NCBI GenBank assembly: GCA_023398495.1
Contig: JAEWSG010000154.1
Span: 1 to 50,531, forward strand
Source of the DNA: Bacillota bacterium
GTDB taxonomy: Bacteria > Bacillota > Clostridia > Acetivibrionales > Acetivibrionaceae
Direction of reading: 5' to 3'
Length of the DNA: 50,531 nucleotides
Shown: one piece after another, positions 17,223 through 26,850 of the stretch
How positions within the stretch are numbered: the first letter of the stretch is position 1
Layout of the letters: every line of letters begins with the position of its first letter
Notes under the pieces: model-generated
Database searches by the model: none
What the model was told of the DNA's origin: nothing
Seen by the model: the letters and a program-made list of their open reading frames with translations, nothing else
Made by a program: the position numbers and the translations under genes

Positions 17223-20200
17223 TTAATTGTGCTTTTCTTGAAAGTGCTGCGTTTTTCTCACCACAAGCCTGTCAAACGTTGCCAACAGTCCGGGCAGTAC
17301 AAATAAAATCAGCAGTAAAGCTGACAGCGTTCCTATCGAAAGCGTCTGGCAAATCGTACCAATAGACGGATCGCTTGGAAGGATACTTATAACTCCAAGT
17401 ATCAAAATCATTATCGAGCCTGAAGTCATTATTGTATGAATCGAACCTTTATAGGCTGCTGCCAAGGCTTCTTTCAGTTCCATTGTTTCTCTCTTTTCCC
17501 GATAATAGCTAGTAAAAAGTATTCCATAGTCAACCGTTGCTCCCATAAGTATGCACTGTACGATTATTGATGACAAATAATAAATGTCGTATCCACGCAG
17601 ACCACTAACAGCTATGGTTATAAATACTCCACACTGGACAACCAGAACGAGAATCAGGGGTATTAAAAATGAACTGAACGTCACAGCAACAACAATATAA
17701 ATCGCAAATGCCGTTAGCAGTGTAATTAACAGAATCTCGCTCCCAAAAGTATTTGACATCTCATGACTCATTGGAGAGTTGCCGATCAGGTAATAATCTC
17801 CCGTAAGTTGTTCATCACACTTTTGTGTAAAATTATTTATAAATTTGCTCGTTTCATAAGATTCGTCTGGCAATGTAGTTTGAAGCATAAGCAACGAGCG
17901 GTTTTTGCCCTTTAAGCTGTTGATAGCATCATCCAGCTCAGTTTTCATATCGTCAATGTCTTTACGGTATTTTTCGTCTATAACCTTTTCAAAGCGTGGG
18001 TCGTTCACAATATCACCAGAAAGGTAGTCAAACAGCATTTTAATAGAAAGCGTCCATTTCGGGTCACTGTTCTTAATGCTTGCATAATACAGATACATCA
18101 GCTCCATAGTGTCACTACTCAACTTGTCGCTCAACTCTCCCATAATACTGCTGAGTTCTTCCGCTGTATAGGCTTTGCCGGATACAACCGCATCGATTAT
18201 AGTTTTTGCCGTCTTCAGTTCGCTGGCTGTATCAGCGTTAAACTTATCTGAAAACTCCTTATTGGACAGGACATCGCTGATAATGAAATCCACAAAACCT
18301 TGGACGGATATTTTCCAACTGCTTGTATCTCCATACTTGGAGGCATAAAGCAGATACAACTGATTAGTTTGAGTTTCCTTCATCCCGACAAGATTTGCAA
18401 GCTCCTTTGAAGCATAACTCTTTCCTGAGACAGAACCATTGATAAGCTTTTGAGCCATTTTCAACTGAGATAATCTATTGCCTGACAGCATAGACCCAAA
18501 CTGCCCGCTATTGTCCACAAGGAAGTTTACAACAGTCTTTGACGATAAGTACCACGATTCCGTGTTTCCATATGATTCATGGTAAGTATAAAGCATTTTC
18601 ATCATATTACTATCCATTCCCAGGAGTTTTGACAGCCCGGAATAATCAAACGTTGTGCCGGAAAGCGTCGCCTTTATAATCTTTTGGAAGAAAGTAAGCT
18701 GCTGTAAAGTTCCTTGATCAAAATAAGCTGAAAAGGCTTTGTTGGTAACCACGTCGGACAACAAATAATCCACAAACTGTTCCAATGACATCGTTTTACC
18801 TTCACTTATGCCGCCAAAGTACATATAAAATAATTGGGAAATCTGTGCCGGGTTCATACCCAGCATTTGGGCAAGCTCTGCACTCGTCATTTGCTTTTGT
18901 ATGACGTCTTTATCCGTATATAAAGCAAGAGCATCAATCTGCGTCAGCATGTTCTGGTCAAATTGACCGGCAAACATCGGGTTTTTTGCCACATCATTGC
19001 GGATAAACTTCACAAATACGGGAAGTGTCATATTGCCCGGTTTATAGCTATCAGAGAGAGCGAAGTAATAAACAAATAACATTTTCATCTGCTCGGGTTC
19101 CATTCCAAGGAGCTTTGCAAGTTCCTTATAAGAGCCTTTTGCCGCCATTTTTTCAGCATCTGTAAAGGTGGTTAGTGTCTTCATTTGTGACAACGCCGAT
19201 GAGTCAAACATAGATTCGTAAGCTTTGTTAGTTGCCACATCATTTACAATAAAATCAGCAAATGTGGGAAGTGTCATCTTTTCTGTACTTACTTCGCCTT
19301 TCTGTGTGTAGTAATATAGAAAAAGCTGCTCTACTTCTTCATTGCTCATATCAAAATAGGCTGCAAGCTCGCTTGCATTCTTCGGAAGGGTTAAATCAGC
19401 CGCATTCGAGAATTTCTTTATATTTTCAATATTTTCTTTTATATCGTTATCCACTACATTTGCAAAGGTTTCATTGTTGACCACATCATACGCCACAAAG
19501 TTGAGGAAATCACTTGCTGTTATGGGGTAAGTTTTTCCCTTGGTATAATAGTCGTAGTAGAGAATTTTGAGCATAAATGGTTCAATCCCCATATCTGCTC
19601 CCATATCCTCAATCGTATCAGCAAGCTCCGACGCACTGTGTGTTTTCCCTATAGTTGTGGAGTAGCTTATTACATCTTTGACATAGTCATCCTTTTTCAA
19701 TTGTTCACCAATTTCCGTGACTTGAGCGTCGTCAGCATTGTCATACAACATAACAATTGTATTCGACTTTGGAAATACGTCCGCAATGGGGTCATCTTGT
19801 TCTAGCGAGAAGGCTGTATCGGTAATCCCTTGCAAAATGAACGCTCCCATAATTAACAGCACAAATCCAACCGCCAGAACCTTTCTGAAACGAAAACTGA
19901 AAGAAGCTACCCTATTCATTGGAATATAAAGCTCTTTTTTCACCGTCTTCCAAATCAGCTTATCAAACAACAAAATCAGTGCTGGCAGCACTGTGAAAAC
20001 ACTTACCATACTGATTGCAACACCTTTGGCAAGAACAATTCCGAGATCTGCACCAATCTTAAAGCTCATAAACACGAGCATCAGCAAACCAACAATCGTA
20101 GTCACCGCACTGCTGCTGATTGATGCAAATGCATTAGTAAGAGCAATTTTCATAGCTTCTATCCTATTATCTGTCATCTGCGATTCCTGACGGTAGCGAT

Positions 20201-20903
20201 TCATCAGAATAATGGAATAGTCCATAGACAGAACCAACTGCAAGATTGCAGCTATGGTATAAGTAGTCTTGGAAACACTCCCCAAAACAACATTGCTACC
20301 CATATTTATGATAATCGCAATTCCTATTGTTATTAAGAAGAGGAATGGCTCAACCCAAGAGGCACACATAACAAAGAGGATAATAATTAAAATTGATACG
20401 GCTGTTACTATGACCCAAGCTGGTAAATCCCCGTTAGGATCGTCGTTTTTTAAGGCCATATCATATTGGGCGAAGTCGCCCTGTATTGTGCTTTTGATTG
20501 ATTTCTCCTCTGCAGAACCATAGTCATAACCTGTATTAACGACAAACAGAGTGTAGCCGTCTTTGTTGTAAGCTTCACTCTCCGCTTCATAATCAACTTT
20601 GTCAACATAAGGGATTTTCTCAAGCTTTGCTTGAACTTCTGATTTTTGGGCATCATTTAAATCGCGGAACATAACTCGGATTGTTTTTGAAGTCTGTGCA
20701 TCTGGGAATTCCTCATTCATAATATCCAGGCCCTGCTTCATTGAGGAATCATCCGGCAAGTATCTGGTCATATCTGTATTGACTGTCACATGGGGTATGA
20801 GCAAGCCACAAATAACAGTAATCAGCAGCATAACTCCCAATACCAAAAAACGTCTGTTGACAATAAAATTAGACGCTTTTCTTATTTTTTCCATCATTTT
20901 CAT
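17223..20903 (-). CDS. MMPL/RND exporter with seven tandem repeats
   Basis: A 1226-residue exporter. A membrane segment near 17-37 is followed by an outer domain, five to six segments to about 365, a very large outer region, and a second membrane bundle from about 1045 to 1205 containing the RND motif GATVDYG. Residues about 423-995 are seven diverged repeats of about 82 residues, each with a (S/K)ELA..LGM helix, a LYxYY helix and a FVDFIxxDV..N helix. Normal MMPL proteins lack this. GGAGG precedes the ATG. It is divergent from a TetR gene that probably represses it. Confidence 0.9.
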   Translation of the reverse strand: MKMMEKIRKASNFIVNRRFLVLGVMLLITVICGLLIPHVTVNTDMTRYLPDDSSMKQGLDIMNEEFPDAQTSKTIRVMFRDLNDAQKSEVQAKLEKIPYVDKVDYEAESEAYNKDGYTLFVVNTGYDYGSAEEKSIKSTIQGDFAQYDMALKNDDPNGDLPAWVIVTAVSILIIILFVMCASWVEPFLFLITIGIAIIINMGSNVVLGSVSKTTYTIAAILQLVLSMDYSIILMNRYRQESQMTDNRIEAMKIALTNAFASISSSAVTTIVGLLMLVFMSFKIGADLGIVLAKGVAISMVSVFTVLPALILLFDKLIWKTVKKELYIPMNRVASFSFRFRKVLAVGFVLLIMGAFILQGITDTAFSLEQDDPIADVFPKSNTIVMLYDNADDAQVTEIGEQLKKDDYVKDVISYSTTIGKTHSASELADTIEDMGADMGIEPFMLKILYYDYYTKGKTYPITASDFLNFVAYDVVNNETFANVVDNDIKENIENIKKFSNAADLTLPKNASELAAYFDMSNEEVEQLFLYYYTQKGEVSTEKMTLPTFADFIVNDVATNKAYESMFDSSALSQMKTLTTFTDAEKMAAKGSYKELAKLLGMEPEQMKMLFVYYFALSDSYKPGNMTLPVFVKFIRNDVAKNPMFAGQFDQNMLTQIDALALYTDKDVIQKQMTSAELAQMLGMNPAQISQLFYMYFGGISEGKTMSLEQFVDYLLSDVVTNKAFSAYFDQGTLQQLTFFQKIIKATLSGTTFDYSGLSKLLGMDSNMMKMLYTYHESYGNTESWYLSSKTVVNFLVDNSGQFGSMLSGNRLSQLKMAQKLINGSVSGKSYASKELANLVGMKETQTNQLYLLYASKYGDTSSWKISVQGFVDFIISDVLSNKEFSDKFNADTASELKTAKTIIDAVVSGKAYTAEELSSIMGELSDKLSSDTMELMYLYYASIKNSDPKWTLSIKMLFDYLSGDIVNDPRFEKVIDEKYRKDIDDMKTELDDAINSLKGKNRSLLMLQTTLPDESYETSKFINNFTQKCDEQLTGDYYLIGNSPMSHEMSNTFGSEILLITLLTAFAIYIVVAVTFSSFLIPLILVLVVQCGVFITIAVSGLRGYDIYYLSSIIVQCILMGATVDYGILFTSYYREKRETMELKEALAAAYKGSIHTIMTSGSIMILILGVISILPSDPSIGTICQTLSIGTLSALLLILFVLPGLLATFDRLVVRKTQHFQEKHN

Positions 20904-20953
20904 TCAGCCTCCAACTTGTATGGATTTGAGTATTTACAATTACCACAAATAGA

Positions 20954-20983
20954 ATTATAATAAACTTGACGTCTTAAAGTCAA
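20954..20983 (-). promoter_or_regulatory. MMPL promoter overlapped by an operator
   Basis: On the minus strand TTGACT (20978-20983) and TATAAT (20954-20959) are spaced by 18 bases. The dyad TTGAC-8-GTCAA (20966-20983) covers the -35 box and spacer, which is the place for a repressor site, most likely that of the divergent TetR protein. A second dyad TGTTTATT-14-AATAAACA lies at 20989-21018 on the TetR side. Confidence 0.65.
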
Positions 20984-21081
20984 CAAACTGTTTATTTCAG
21001 AATGAGTTGTAATAAACAATACAAAATGCATATGATTTTAAATCAACATCTTAATAGATTTTGTTGATTTGGGAGGACACT

Positions 21082-21618
21082 ATGGAAAACCAACGAATCC
21101 GATTAAGTAAAACCATGTTAAAAAATGCTCTTATAGAGCTGTTGCAAGAAAAGGGCATTGAGAGAATTTCAATTTATGAGCTGTGCAATAAGGCACATAT
21201 TAACCGTACCACATTTTATAAATACTATGGCAGTCAATATGACCTGCTAACTGACATTGAGAATGACTGTTTTGCTGCAATCGAAAAACACTTAAGTTCG
21301 CATCGCAAGGAAAAAAACACCGATCTAAAAAATATATTAGAGTATTTCATATCTGAGGAAACAAAATTTAAAGTGCTTTTTAACACTGTTTTAGATAAGG
21401 AATTCCCAGAAAAACTATTTAGTCATCCTACTATCGTTAACCTTATCCACCTAAATACGGGGGATAATTATCATGAAAAATCGAAGGAATATTTTCATCT
21501 ATTCGTTTGTCAGGGAGGTTTCGCCGTTATTCGCAAATGGCTAAATGATGAAAACCGTGTTTCAGCAGAAGAATTAGCTAATCTGATTTCTGCAATAACG
21601 GCAACAGTTTCATGGTAG
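21082..21618 (+). CDS. TetR/AcrR family regulator
   Basis: A 178-residue regulator. The helix-turn-helix includes ISIYELCNKAHINRTTFYKYYG, cited by its core CNKAHINRTTFYKYYG. The C-terminal domain is the short type seen with MMPL and ABC exporter operons. GGGAGGACACT precedes the ATG at 21082. It is transcribed away from the MMPL gene and likely represses it. Confidence 0.88.
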   Translation: MENQRIRLSKTMLKNALIELLQEKGIERISIYELCNKAHINRTTFYKYYGSQYDLLTDIENDCFAAIEKHLSSHRKEKNTDLKNILEYFISEETKFKVLFNTVLDKEFPEKLFSHPTIVNLIHLNTGDNYHEKSKEYFHLFVCQGGFAVIRKWLNDENRVSAEELANLISAITATVSW

Positions 21619-21730
21619 ATCAAACCAACTCGGAAGGAGTATGGTACTCCACTCCTAAAGGAATCTTTTCTGAGTACTTCTTTCATCTCTCTATTAAATA
21701 TGAATTTACTGTCCTACGGTATGATAGGCT

Positions 21731-22153
21731 TTAGCCCTGTGAAATATTAATATGAAACTTTGTTATAAGAAAATATATCATAGGAATTAAAGTAAATATG
21801 AACTCCATAGCAAAAGCAATAACTAACCATATTTGTAAACCTGAAGGCCATGGCCAAACGATTTGAATTATAACTCTCGATAACCATACAAGAACAAAAA
21901 ATACATAGAATATCTTCAATTCTTTCAAATTAGCAAATAATTGTTTTTGCACTATTATTAACAGTAGGCTAATACCGGTCAACATAAAGGAAAAACAAAA
22001 ATTTATATAATTAATTGATTGATAAATTTCAATTGGAGCGTCTGGAATATAAGAATACCAGTTAAAAGAATACGGTGCAAAAAAATGCAATATCCCTACT
22101 ATACAACCAATAGTACAAGCTATGTTGAAAAATACCATTACAACTTTTTTCAT
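21731..22153 (-). CDS. Small four-helix membrane protein, unknown
   Basis: A 140-residue protein with four hydrophobic segments (about 4-24, 44-64, 76-95, 105-128). The ATG at 22153 follows GAGGGGG; the frame continues upstream without a site. I do not recognise the family. It stands alone between the TetR gene and the M56 protease gene. Confidence 0.65.
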   Translation of the reverse strand: MKKVVMVFFNIACTIGCIVGILHFFAPYSFNWYSYIPDAPIEIYQSINYINFCFSFMLTGISLLLIIVQKQLFANLKELKIFYVFFVLVWLSRVIIQIVWPWPSGLQIWLVIAFAMEFIFTLIPMIYFLITKFHINISQG

Positions 22154-22281
22154 TTTAACCCCCTCACAAATTAACAATTTCAGGCAGTTCACATCATTTT
22201 TAGGTTGCATTACTTAGCAGCGATTCCTCAATGTCAATTATATTATATCATATTATATTATTCTCTTTTATATTAAATTTT

Positions 22282-24405
22282 TCATTGGTTTGTAATATCC
22301 ATCAGCTTGCGGTTCGATACTGCATAATCACTGAATTTGTTCAACTTGGTCTCAAGGCTGTCTCCGCCTTTAAAAAGTTCCTTATATCCGTCTAACCAAG
22401 AAAATCTCTCAAAAAATGGTTCAGCAGAGGACGGGCCAAAACTAAAATTGCCACCATTACTGCTTATGAGAAGAGTGCTCTTGCTAAGTAGTTCATTCAC
22501 TTCATTCGCAAAGGCAATCATTTTTTGTACATCCAGTCCTTTTGTTCCGTTTATATCAAACTCAAGCTTATTGGTACTATATATTTTTTCTTTACCGTTT
22601 TCCAGAGTGAAGAGGGTATAGACATATGTGCAATATCCTTGATACATCGTTGGATTATATCGAAGAAGATACTGCTTGTTGTTCAATTCACACAGGAAAA
22701 TTTGGTCCCAGCCTGCGTGAGAAGTAGAAAGTTGTTCAATCCATAATTCAACACCAGATACATCAACGATGTGTAATGTAACAAGTCCTTCCTTGATTTG
22801 TGATTTATCGAGATAGATAGATTCCTCTCGGTTATCCCAGTTAACATCAGTCAGGCTAATAAATTCCCCTTTCTCGGCCGATGAATTAAAGCCAAATAAT
22901 GTATACATCCTATTACCCCGGACATATGACAATGTGCTTATCGTCCCATCCTCTGTATAGAGGTATCCGAATTCGCCTGTGTCAAAGCGAACTGCATGAT
23001 GGCTGTAATTACCAAGCTTTGTTGAATTAAGCACTTCTTCTATAGAAACAAACTGACTTTTAAATCTCTCCGTCATTGGGTTATTAGTTGCTTCCTTTAA
23101 TGTATTATTTGATACGGTATATGTAAACATATTTTCACTGCTCATAGGGTGTAATTGCACTTTGTTACCGTCCAAACTGACCGAAACATCGCAATAGTTA
23201 TCTCCTTGGGTGTAATGACAGTTTAGGGGCTTTAAGTCCAAGCTACGAATAATTTGTAATGAATTAAGGTCATATACAAACATTCCAAAGTAACCGTGGA
23301 AAATCAATATATCATCAGAAGCATAGTCAAGCTCTGCCATGTCAACTCCTACAATCTGTTCAGGATACAACTCTGGCACAGTAGGCTCAAGATTTGTCTG
23401 CTTTAAAACTTTAATTCCCAGTAAACCATCAGCACCGCTTTCTGTTGCACTAGACTTAGTAGGCATATAGCTTTGAGGATTTGCAATGAGCCCAATCACT
23501 ATTAAAATAACGGCTATTATCGCAACATCAACAATCCAAAACCTTGGCTTTTTATAGTTTAATACGTTTTTAATTCTTCCTTTTATATTCCCCTCACCAA
23601 AGGCAAGAGGACTACTGCTTAAGATATTCTTTCCAGTGGCAAGAGACAATAACAAATTAGCATAAGGTTTTTTGATATCTTCATTCATTTCTTTCAGCAC
23701 CTGTTCATCACAGGAAAGCTCCATATCTGTATTCATTAACATGAATGCAATCCACACAAGAGGATTAAACCAATGTATAGATAATATTAGGAAAGCTAAC
23801 ATTTTTATGATATAATCTTTACGATGAATATGGGTCTTTTCATGCAGCAAAATATAACCTCTTTCTTCAACGTTAAGTCCAACAGGTAAGTATATTTTGG
23901 GACTTATTAATCCAAGCACGAACGGCGTTTTTAAATTCTTAGCTTCGAAGATATTCTGCTCTATTAATTCGGCACTTTTGAGCTGCCTTTTTAAGAGTAA
24001 AACAGATACTAAACTATAAATTAGTAATACTATTATTCCTAAAATCCAGAGGTATGCACCTACTTCAATAAAAATCTGCAATGGATTTATACTTGCCCCA
24101 ATAGTCGGTGCAGGAAGTGATTCGCTTGTAAATGAATCTAGTACCTCTAGCCCACTATTAATGGGAGGACTTTGCTGATAGATGATATCATGGGAAATTG
24201 GAACAGTATTCATGCTCCGGGGCAAAAGGCTAAACATGCTTTCAAATGAGAATGGAATTATAAGGCGAAAAGCAACCACACCCCATAAGACATAAGAGAT
24301 CCCTTTTGGAGCTTTTTTGAGTAAAAGTCTGACAAGCATTACAAAAAGTATTACATAGCTTGCCGTAAAGCTCATATTTAAAACAGAAAGGAATAGTTCT
24401 CTCAT
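22282..24405 (-). CDS. BlaR1-like M56 metallopeptidase with large outer domain
   Basis: A 707-residue membrane protease. Residues 1-300 hold the M56 domain with four membrane segments and the zinc motif HEKTH (188-192). A further segment near 293-312 leads to an outer domain of about 390 residues. That domain has no penicillin-binding SxxK region that I can see and looks beta-rich, so it is not a classic beta-lactam sensor. The start overlaps the stop of the shortened BlaI gene (ATGA). In BlaR1 systems the protease cleaves BlaI; here its partner lacks a DNA-binding domain. Confidence 0.82.
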   Translation of the reverse strand: MRELFLSVLNMSFTASYVILFVMLVRLLLKKAPKGISYVLWGVVAFRLIIPFSFESMFSLLPRSMNTVPISHDIIYQQSPPINSGLEVLDSFTSESLPAPTIGASINPLQIFIEVGAYLWILGIIVLLIYSLVSVLLLKRQLKSAELIEQNIFEAKNLKTPFVLGLISPKIYLPVGLNVEERGYILLHEKTHIHRKDYIIKMLAFLILSIHWFNPLVWIAFMLMNTDMELSCDEQVLKEMNEDIKKPYANLLLSLATGKNILSSSPLAFGEGNIKGRIKNVLNYKKPRFWIVDVAIIAVILIVIGLIANPQSYMPTKSSATESGADGLLGIKVLKQTNLEPTVPELYPEQIVGVDMAELDYASDDILIFHGYFGMFVYDLNSLQIIRSLDLKPLNCHYTQGDNYCDVSVSLDGNKVQLHPMSSENMFTYTVSNNTLKEATNNPMTERFKSQFVSIEEVLNSTKLGNYSHHAVRFDTGEFGYLYTEDGTISTLSYVRGNRMYTLFGFNSSAEKGEFISLTDVNWDNREESIYLDKSQIKEGLVTLHIVDVSGVELWIEQLSTSHAGWDQIFLCELNNKQYLLRYNPTMYQGYCTYVYTLFTLENGKEKIYSTNKLEFDINGTKGLDVQKMIAFANEVNELLSKSTLLISSNGGNFSFGPSSAEPFFERFSWLDGYKELFKGGDSLETKLNKFSDYAVSNRKLMDITNQ

Positions 24406-24560
24406 TGCTGCCCCTCCTTGTGCTCATCAATCAGCTTTTTCAACTCCTCAGCCTGATGTTTACTTAATTTTCTTCCTCCGATAAAAGTTGAAAGAAATTC
24501 AGGCAAGACCCCTCCAAAGGTATCCTCAACAAAACGTATAGTAAGTTTATATTCTTTCAT
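24402..24560 (-). CDS. BlaI/MecI family remnant lacking the DNA-binding domain
   Basis: A 52-residue frame with a full AAGGAGG site. Residues 1-7 (MKEYKLT) match the usual first residues of BlaI-like repressors. From FVEDTFGG on it matches the C-terminal dimerisation region (FLSTFIGGRKLS, then ELKKLIDEHKE). The roughly 70 residues of winged helix expected between them are absent, yet the frame is open. It is either a relic with an in-frame deletion or a small protein able to pair with intact BlaI. It overlaps the M56 start by 4 bases. Confidence 0.7.
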   Translation of the reverse strand: MKEYKLTIRFVEDTFGGVLPEFLSTFIGGRKLSKHQAEELKKLIDEHKEGQQ

Positions 24561-24573
24561 GACAAGCCTCCTT

Positions 24574-24620
24574 GGTCTATACAATATCGACTTTACATTA
24601 TAAGTCTATACTCTATAGAC
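24574..24620. promoter_or_regulatory. BlaI-type operator region
   Basis: GTCTATA-3-TATAGAC is a perfect dyad (24604-24620), and a further GGTCTATAC half-site lies at 24574-24582. They stand just upstream of the shortened BlaI gene, with a TTGACA at about 24625-24630 on the minus strand. The operator survives although its expected repressor has lost its DNA-binding domain. Confidence 0.6.
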
Positions 24621-24660
24621 CAAACTGTCAATGATGATTTCAAAATAATTTTTTAATTGA

Positions 24661-25350
24661 TTAATCCAAAAGCGTATATATTAAAATGCTTTTGATCTTT
24701 TTATCTTTTATATGAAAATTCATTACATCCACATAATTAACCGGTTCATATCGAAAATCATCCTCCTCGTCAGTCAATTCACCTCCCAGCAAAACCCCTT
24801 CAGGATAAGCCTCTTTGAGTTTTTCAAAGCTATCTCCTATTTTTATATTTCTTATAGTAGGATATTTCGGGTCAGTAATCTCAATGCTAAAGATAAAAGA
24901 CTTTTTGTCTTCAGTCGCATCAATAGTTTTTATAACAACTCCTGGAAAACGATATTGTTTTTCTGTCATTCCATTAAGCTGATCCATATTTTTCCCATCA
25001 TCAATAGAGAAAGTATGAGATTTGATATCATCCGCTTTTCCCATCATACTCTCGATTTTTTGATCATCTACAATATCCGAAAGGGCAATTGTATTCCCCC
25101 GATAAACAAACGCAAGCTGTTTTAATATAACATTTCCGCTCTTTTCTATATTGCCCTTCTTTATTACTTCTTCTGAAGCATCCGTCGAACTGTCGGTGGA
25201 AGTGCCCGTCTGCGTTCCTGGTGAGGTATTGTTCGGTGTACTGGTTAATGCATTTCCTGGTGATTCAACTTTATTCCTGCACCCTTCCAAAACCATCGTA
25301 CAAAGTACTAAAAGCATAGTCACTATAACAATCTTTTTAAACACTTTCAT
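24661..25350 (-). CDS. Lipoprotein of unknown function
   Basis: A 229-residue lipoprotein with lipobox VLEGC (Cys 24), a Ser/Thr-rich linker (about 30-62), and a domain of about 160 residues containing IGDSFEKLKEAYPEG. I do not recognise a named family. AAGGAGGAATAGCA precedes the ATG. It lies 100 bases after the two-component pair on the same strand and could be part of that sensory unit. Confidence 0.75.
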   Translation of the reverse strand: MKVFKKIVIVTMLLVLCTMVLEGCRNKVESPGNALTSTPNNTSPGTQTGTSTDSSTDASEEVIKKGNIEKSGNVILKQLAFVYRGNTIALSDIVDDQKIESMMGKADDIKSHTFSIDDGKNMDQLNGMTEKQYRFPGVVIKTIDATEDKKSFIFSIEITDPKYPTIRNIKIGDSFEKLKEAYPEGVLLGGELTDEEDDFRYEPVNYVDVMNFHIKDKKIKSILIYTLLD

Positions 25351-25452
25351 TGCTATTCCTCCTTCAAATAATCTGAAATGTTTATGTTACAGTGTTCATT
25401 ATACATAAAAACTATATTGGGGTAATAACAAACTTGTATCATTCTTGTAACA

Positions 25453-26850
25453 TTATGCTAAAGGAAACAGAAGCGAAACGGTAGTTCCCACTCCAATCTC
25501 ACTTTCTATGATTAACCGACCATTAAATTTTTCAACAATCTCTCTGCTAAGAGAAAGCCCCAGCCCGGAACCTTTGGCAATATTTGAATTTTTTGACCTA
25601 TAAAATCTTTCCAACACCAAAGGAAGCTCTTTTTTATTAATCCCAATACCTTGATCAATAATTTTTATAATTGCTGCATTTTGACTGGTAGATGTCTCTA
25701 CTTTGATGTGGCCTCCTTCTTTCGAGTACTTTATTGCATTGTCTAAAATATTCGCAATTGCATGTGACATCAATATTTTATTAACATCCGCAAAAACTCC
25801 ATTTTGTAAAGCTGATTCTACCGATATTTCTCTTTTTTCTGCTTTTGGCTTCATCTCCTCAATAACACTATTAGTTAATTCCGACAAATCTTCCTTTTCC
25901 GTGGTAAGTTCCTGTGATGCTTTATCAAATTTTGAAAGAATTAGCAGTTCATCGATAAGCTTTGTAAGGCGATTTGATTCATTTAACAGATGAAAGTATA
26001 TCTTTTTTAAGTCAGCATCGTCATTTTTCACTTCGTATAAATATTGAGAAAACCCACGAATTGCGGCTAACGGAGTTTTTAGCTCATGAGACACATTAGA
26101 GACAAACTGCTTTTGATACTGAATATAGCCGTTTAACTTAATACCCATCTGATTTAATGCTGCTGCAAGCATCCCCAGCTCATCTTTCCTGTTTAACTCA
26201 ACCTGTTCAAATTGCTGCCTGGAAAACTTTTCTGTTGCCGCAAGAAGAGACTTTATCGGCTTTGTTGTTTTACGGGCAATGTACAAACTTGAAAAAGATA
26301 TCAGTAAAGTAAACCCGCCTGCACCGATTAATAATATAAATCTGATCTTATCCATAATATTGTAATAGTAAGATATATCTTCTACTATCTCCAAAACGTA
26401 AATATTTTGGTAGTACATATCTTGAACAGGTATTGCGAAATAAATCAAACCGGTATTTGTTACAGTGTAAGAATAGTTCCCTTTCAAGGCATTGCTGACA
26501 TTTCCTTTAAAAATCTTAGGTGCGGGGTTATTAATTAATATTCCATTTACAGTCAACCCTAGAAGCTTTAGATTATTATCATAGATTCTAACTTCCCTTC
26601 CTGAAGCTTTTAATACTTCCAGAACATCCTTTGCCAAATCGGAAGGTTGTACTTGAGTAGTTGATTTTTCATACCTTGCAAGTATTTCTCTAAAAGACAG
26701 CTCACAAATATCCGCCTTTTCTATCATTTGCTTTTCTATTGTCACAAAGCTGTAGTAACCAATTGCTTTATTAACCGAGATAATAATAATTGAAAAAGAT
26801 AATACAGAAAAGAATAAATAAGTTAAAAGAAGCCTGGTTGCATACTTCAA
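25453..26850 (-). CDS. Sensor histidine kinase (HAMP)
   Basis: A 465-residue membrane kinase. Segments near 8-30 and 166-190 enclose an outer sensor domain. A HAMP linker follows, then the phosphoacceptor His in VSHELKTPL, and the ATPase core with N box NILDNAIKYS, DQGIGI and GSGLGLS. The start is a TTG overlapping the stop of the response regulator (TTGA), with GGTGGTG as site. It probably phosphorylates the regulator at 26847-27545. Confidence 0.92.
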   Translation of the reverse strand: MKYATRLLLTYLFFSVLSFSIIIISVNKAIGYYSFVTIEKQMIEKADICELSFREILARYEKSTTQVQPSDLAKDVLEVLKASGREVRIYDNNLKLLGLTVNGILINNPAPKIFKGNVSNALKGNYSYTVTNTGLIYFAIPVQDMYYQNIYVLEIVEDISYYYNIMDKIRFILLIGAGGFTLLISFSSLYIARKTTKPIKSLLAATEKFSRQQFEQVELNRKDELGMLAAALNQMGIKLNGYIQYQKQFVSNVSHELKTPLAAIRGFSQYLYEVKNDDADLKKIYFHLLNESNRLTKLIDELLILSKFDKASQELTTEKEDLSELTNSVIEEMKPKAEKREISVESALQNGVFADVNKILMSHAIANILDNAIKYSKEGGHIKVETSTSQNAAIIKIIDQGIGINKKELPLVLERFYRSKNSNIAKGSGLGLSLSREIVEKFNGRLIIESEIGVGTTVSLLFPLA

